64,000 nucleotides of DNA from Gaertneriomyces semiglobifer. Lineage: Eukaryota > Chytridiomycota > Chytridiomycetes > Spizellomycetales > Spizellomycetaceae. Shown one piece after another: positions 60,069-64,000 of the stretch. The translations under genes and the position numbers were made by a program. Within the stretch, counting starts at the first letter, position 1. The number at the start of each line of letters is the position of its first letter. A model generated the notes under the pieces. It was not told the DNA's origin, searched no databases, and saw nothing but the letters and a program-made list of their open reading frames with translations. The DNA lies in the NCBI GenBank assembly GCA_025558075.1, contig JAHLKF010000011.1, positions 310,001-374,000 of the forward strand, written 5' to 3'.

Positions 60069-60346
60069 TGTTGCAGAGGGATCCTGCTGATGCTCTGATC
60101 CTTCTAATAAGCTTATGTGTATTCAAGTCTAAGGTTTTAAGAGTACAGTTGAATGCCCGGCATAAGAGAACCACCCGACGGAAAAGGTCACGTGTCAGGT
60201 GTTAGGGCACCCAGTCACATGGGTCACGTGCTCATGGGCACATGACGCACGTGTAAGTGCTGATATGGATAAGAACCCATGTCATAGCGCGCGCCCTGGT
60301 TAGGGTATCCCTATGACGTGTATGTCACCGGGACCCCCTTACAACA
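60069..60346 (-). repeat. 5' LTR of copia element 2 (278 bp)
   Basis: TG..CA ends. Identical by eye to the LTR at 52704-52981 of element 1, but not to its own partner at 55015-55291. Followed by the right target duplication GTCAT (60347-60351). Confidence 0.93.
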
Positions 60347-60351
60347 GTCAT
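60347..60351. repeat. Target-site duplication GTCAT (right)
   Basis: Matches 55010-55014 exactly. Confidence 0.9.
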
Positions 60352-61837
60352 TCGCCTGGGGTTGGGCTTTGCCCTTGTCCTTGTTCGGCTTGTGCTTGTC
60401 TCGGCTCTTGGACCCTTCTTCGGCCCGTGGAGACTTATATCAGGGGTCCTCGTTTTTGGCCTCCGGCGAGGAGAAATACCTTTTGAGGAAGGATTTAAGT
60501 TGCGGTATAGCACATACCCCGGCACTTTGGGCGGCTAATTGAACTCGCCCCGGGAGGTAGTCTAGCATGTCTTGAAGGAGTCAATCCTTCGGGGCTCGTA
60601 AATCGGCTTCGTTGCCGAATGCTTGAGCCCTGAGCAGCAACTTCTGGTCGATATACGCTAAGAAAGAGCTGTGCGCCTGTGGATCCGGGGTGCAGCGCTC
60701 GTAAGTTGTCTTAGCGCGATTCTTACGCGTCCCGTCCCCAAATTCCGCTTGTAACTCGGCTTGCCATTGCTGCCAAGTCCATTCGGCTTTTGCCCGCATT
60801 GGTAGTTGTTGGAACCACACTCTGGCTGGGCTCTTCGGTGGGAAGATAGCGGGAATAAGCATGACCATCTCCTGATCTGTTGCTAGGAAGCGACCTTGTG
60901 CGCCAAGCGCTTCCTCGAGCCAGTCATCTATGTAAGGACTGTCGTCTCCTTTAAACGGCCCGGTGTCCGCTTCGGTAATTGTCTTGTACCGGCGTGGGAC
61001 CGCGGAGGTTCCATACTGCTCCACAGGAACCGTGGACGGTGGATATGCAGGGTTGCTGGGCGTATAGGTGCTCCTGTAACTCTGTGGTACGGAGGGCTCC
61101 CTGGACTGGTGTCTCTGTTGTCGGAGCTCCGTTATTTCTCGCTTAACGTTGGCGATGACCTCCCCTTGCTCCTGTAGCTGAGCTAGTAGAGCCTCGAGAA
61201 CTCTGCCTTTGTGGGTGGTCGGTATGTTGACCGATGACTGCGCCGTATAAGTTGGTTGCACGACCTCAGGCTCGGCCCGAGTCGGTTCATGGAAACCTTG
61301 AAAGTGCACTGATGCTTGCTGATGATGCAAGCCACGAGGAGGGCCTCGTTGTCTGAGGGGGTCGAGAGCGCCTCGACCTCTCTGAGCTGTGCGGTCGAGA
61401 GAAGAATCCCTTGAGCTTTCATCTGTTTCGCTATAGAATTGATGGCTCGTGCGGACGTTGAAGGGATTGCGGACCGAATCGACCGGTCCCATCCTGTTCC
61501 AATTAGGACGCCATGCTCCGGGAATGCGGGCGTTGGAAGGTAACGAATTGCTTCTAGGCCTGGAATTCGAATGAAGCGCCGCGGGTCCGAATCGATCGGC
61601 CGGTGTATGCGCGGCATGTGGGTGATCGAGAGGGTCTCTTTCAACAGCTATGGGAGAGGGATACCATACGCCGGAATCACCGACTCCTAAGCTTCCCACT
61701 TCTTGTACAAGTCGGCTATTGTTGCTGTGCTCGGAATCGATCCGAGGGTTTATAGGATTCTGCATTGGTGCAGAGGCGCCGTTGTATATAAGTTGTAAGA
61801 GTTCCTGACGTGCAGTGCAAACTCGATTCTCCACCAT
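60347..61837 (-). pseudogene. Gag of a second LTR retroelement (relic), split by copia element 2
   Basis: From ATG 61837 a frame of 418 codons: Arg/Pro/Ser-rich first 230 residues, a coiled coil (VLEALLAQLQEQGEVIANVK), then a capsid-like Retrotrans_gag region (DDWLEEALGAQGRF, PKSPARVWFQQLPM, WTWQQWQAELQAEFGD). It stops at TGA (60580-60582) but the frame goes on with LLQDMLDYLPGRVQ, meets another TGA after NEDP, and continues as a Lys-rich tail to the copia insertion. No zinc knuckle and no pol of this element is seen in the window. The capsid layout suits Ty3/gypsy-like elements of fungi; the family cannot be fixed without pol. Confidence 0.7.
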
Positions 61838-62533
61838 GTAGAAGGATTATGATCGGACGGTAGGGTTTCCAAGAGGATTACTCCGCTCCTAATGATCTCC
61901 TTTGCTAAGAGCCGGATGTTTAAGTGTCTGCCGGCGGTATAATAGATGCGTAGATGCCTGCAGGGCTAGGGATGAGAGGCGTCGGAGAACTTATAAGACT
62001 GCTGATTCTAAGGGGGCAGGATGATCAGTCACTGGTCTTAGAACTGCCGGATGTCTTACTCGTTCAGATGCGACGGGACTTATAGATATGAGTAGAACCT
62101 CTTGTATTCTTCCTAGATCTATGTCTGCCTGATCTTCGTCGCATAAGTCCGCGCGGTCCTCTTATAGGCCCTGCTGACTTAAGCGACAACAGAAATTATA
62201 TCACACGACTTGGCTGACTAAGATAGCTCTAACCCTGGTACTAGCGCGTCTATATACTTCTACTTATTACTAGCGGAAGTCTAAACCTGCTACATTTGTA
62301 ACCGCGTCAGATTTTGTCCTCCCCCGGGTTTCAGGCACGGGACCTCCCGGGGAGGTCCAGGGAGCGATAAAACCTTTTTCTTCACCCCTTCAGCACCGCA
62401 ACTGCATAGTAAGCTCTTAATCGGAGCTGTCGAAAATGCGGCAACCTCTTGTTCAGCATCTGCGACATGGTATTTTTCCATTGCGAAACGACAGGCAGCC
62501 GCATTTTCGACAGCTCTTAACATGCGTCCAATC
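61838..62533. other. Non-coding stretch with hairpins upstream of the 62534 gene
   Basis: No gene seen. It contains a GC-rich palindrome (62340-62358, arms GGACCTCCC/GGGAGGTCC) and the 19-base inverted repeat listed separately. The minus-strand frame at 62290-62577 has no support. Confidence 0.45.
62424..62516. repeat. Perfect 19-base inverted repeat
   Basis: GAGCTGTCGAAAATGCGGC at 62424-62442 and its exact reverse complement at 62498-62516, 55 bases apart, ending 18 bases before the ATG at 62534. Confidence 0.92.
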
Positions 62534-63899
62534 ATGGCGTCCAAATCTCCTGCTCGGGCCGCAAGGCGGGTGAACATTGACCTTTCTCTTTCGTCTGCTT
62601 ACCCTCCATCAATTCCTTTTTCAGAGCTGCAAGCATCGAACAAGGAGAAACATCCCGATACGAGGAACGTCAACAACAAACGTCCATCTTCTGAACCGGC
62701 TGCTACAATGCCTCCGAGACGTACACCTGCCTGCCAGCCTGCCACCGGCCCATCAACCTCTCTGACAAGGGCTCAAGCTATAGCTGTGATCGAGGCAAAA
62801 GGTTTTGAAGGTGACGACAAGGAAGAAGCGGTCACCTTTTCGCAAAAAGGGTTTGCGGAGCAGCTTTTGGGCCTCAAGTGTGATCTTTTAGAGCTCAAAA
62901 AGATGTCATCACAGAGCTCCAAGATGGTGGTGCAGAACTTTGAATTGTCGGAGAGCGGAAAGGTGAAAGCTTCTTGTTCATTGTTGACGTCGCTGTAGCT
63001 GACAACCCTCCAGAAAAGCATCAGGGCTGCCGCAAGGAAGCTTGTTCACAATCCCAAGGCACGACGATACATCAATGAAGCTGAAGGATTGACTGCTCTT
63101 GCCTTCAAGAAGCAGTGGGGTGTTACTCGCACCATGGAGAGCAATGCCGCAATTGTCGCCAAGGTCCGCAAGGTCGCCTCCAACTCATTGACCCGTGTGA
63201 AGAGCGACATGAAGGCTGTTTTGGTTGTTGGAACTCCTGGTGACAAGAAGGTGAATGACCTTCATTTGCGTTCCTTTGCTGAGCTTCTCTTCTGCACGAA
63301 AACAGTAACAGATGCCCATCTTAAACGGGCTGCATTGATGGTAAGTGCCATTGTCAAGTATTGCCCGAAAGATATCCATGACACTGACACCATTGACCAC
63401 CGTCATAGAGGGCAGTGGTCGCCGCCATGGAGAGAGATTACGGCCAAGAAGAGTTCGGCCAGAGCTTCTGGAAGACCTTGGATAACAGCATCAGGGGTTC
63501 TTACGATATGAGAACCGGCCAGGAGCTCGCTGAGTGGGTGGAGCAATCTTGAAACTGCATGCAAACCGGTTAACTGACATAGAGTTCAATAGGTATTTTG
63601 ACCGGATTATCCACAACGACAAGATCAAGTACACCCGTGCACCTATGAGTTCCGAGAAGCCCAGGGAGGACCCGGATGAACTCGATCTTGTCATTGACAC
63701 AGAGTCTGTGGAGTTCGTTTATTCGCACAATGTGCCCCCACCCGCTGATATCATGGAGACCGAGATCCAAGACATCACCGAAACCACGTCCGAGGGTACT
63801 GAGGAAGGAGAAATAGAAGAAGAAGGTACCGCGGAGCTGATGGAGGGTTTGGAGGAAGTGGAGAAAGTGGAAAGCAGCGATCCTGACGAGGAACCGTGA
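62534..63899 (+). CDS. Hypothetical four-exon protein with acidic C-terminus
   Basis: Exons 62534-62962, 63014-63340, 63409-63533 and 63593-63899, phases consistent, about 395 residues, TGA stop. N-terminus basic with Ala/Arg (MASKSPARAARR) and a Pro/Thr-rich stretch. The middle starts TRAQAIAVIEAKGFEGDDKEEA and includes LVHNPKARRYINEAEGLTAL and VNDLHLRSFAELLFC, mostly helical. The C-terminus is very acidic (TEEGEIEEEGTAELMEGLEEVE). I do not recognise the family. It may be a lineage-specific gene or linked to the neighbouring mobile elements; regular splicing and clean phases argue for a real host gene. Confidence 0.65.
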
Positions 63900-64000
63900 T
63901 CAAAATCAAACAGACAGTCATATAAACATTGCTGATGTATAATAATGCAATAGTATTATCGGTTATAAGCAGCGTTCAGCGGTATATCCAATATGAGCTA

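Larger units (their letters stand above)
55015..60346 (-). mobile_element. Ty1/copia element 2, full length, chromodomain-bearing
   Basis: 5332 bases on the minus strand: 5' LTR 60069-60346, primer-binding site 60048-60068, leader, a gag-pol frame 59776-55352, a polypurine tract beside the 3' LTR, and 3' LTR 55015-55291, all bounded by GTCAT duplications. The integrase precedes the reverse transcriptase, so this is Ty1/copia (Pseudoviridae type), not Ty3/gypsy. It is inserted in a relic gag of a different LTR element. Confidence 0.95.

Overview
The window is nuclear DNA of a zoosporic (chytrid-like) fungus. The genes are intron-rich, with short GT..AG introns (often 50-90 bases). They encode fungal or opisthokont housekeeping proteins, and one is a flagella-associated ASH/HYDIN-type protein (25783-28647), which fits a flagellated fungus rather than a mould or yeast. 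Species cannot be named from sequence alone. Nuclear genes use the standard code.

Left part (1-47 kb) is a dense euchromatic gene block. In order it holds the tail of an unknown gene, SMC5 (genome stability), a SANBR/KIAA1841-like BTB protein, DBF4 (regulator of Cdc7 kinase), PUF60 (splicing factor), a BtuF-like binding protein, a METTL-type methyltransferase, a poorly coding 3 kb stretch, a disordered protein, MCT1 (mitochondrial malonyl transferase), AP-1 sigma, a CDC11-type septin, the flagellar protein, complex I NUO9.5/NDUFA3, NRDE2, an eIF5-mimic (BZW), a Cache-domain receptor without output domain, RAB6/YPT6, a four-TM protein, a nucleolar FKBP and a WEE1-type kinase. Genes alternate strand almost perfectly, giving a chain of head-to-head pairs with short shared promoters.

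Right part (47-64 kb) is a transposon-rich island. Two copies of one Ty1/copia family lie on the minus strand. One is complete (55015-60346, 5-bp target duplication GTCAT). The other is truncated and broken (about 48443-52981). The family carries a chromodomain between integrase and reverse transcriptase, and its primer-binding site matches the anticodon arm of initiator tRNA-Met (half-tRNA priming as in Drosophila copia). Both copies share an in-frame UGA at the Trp codon of the RT motif SPRLW. The complete copy sits inside a relic gag gene of another LTR element (60347-61837). Between and beside them are three spliced genes of unknown function; one (47046-48440) is interrupted by a stop and by the truncated element.

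Splice junctions were worked out by eye from reading frame, GT/AG and homology, so individual exon ends may be a base or two off. All family assignments are from recognised motifs, not from searches.
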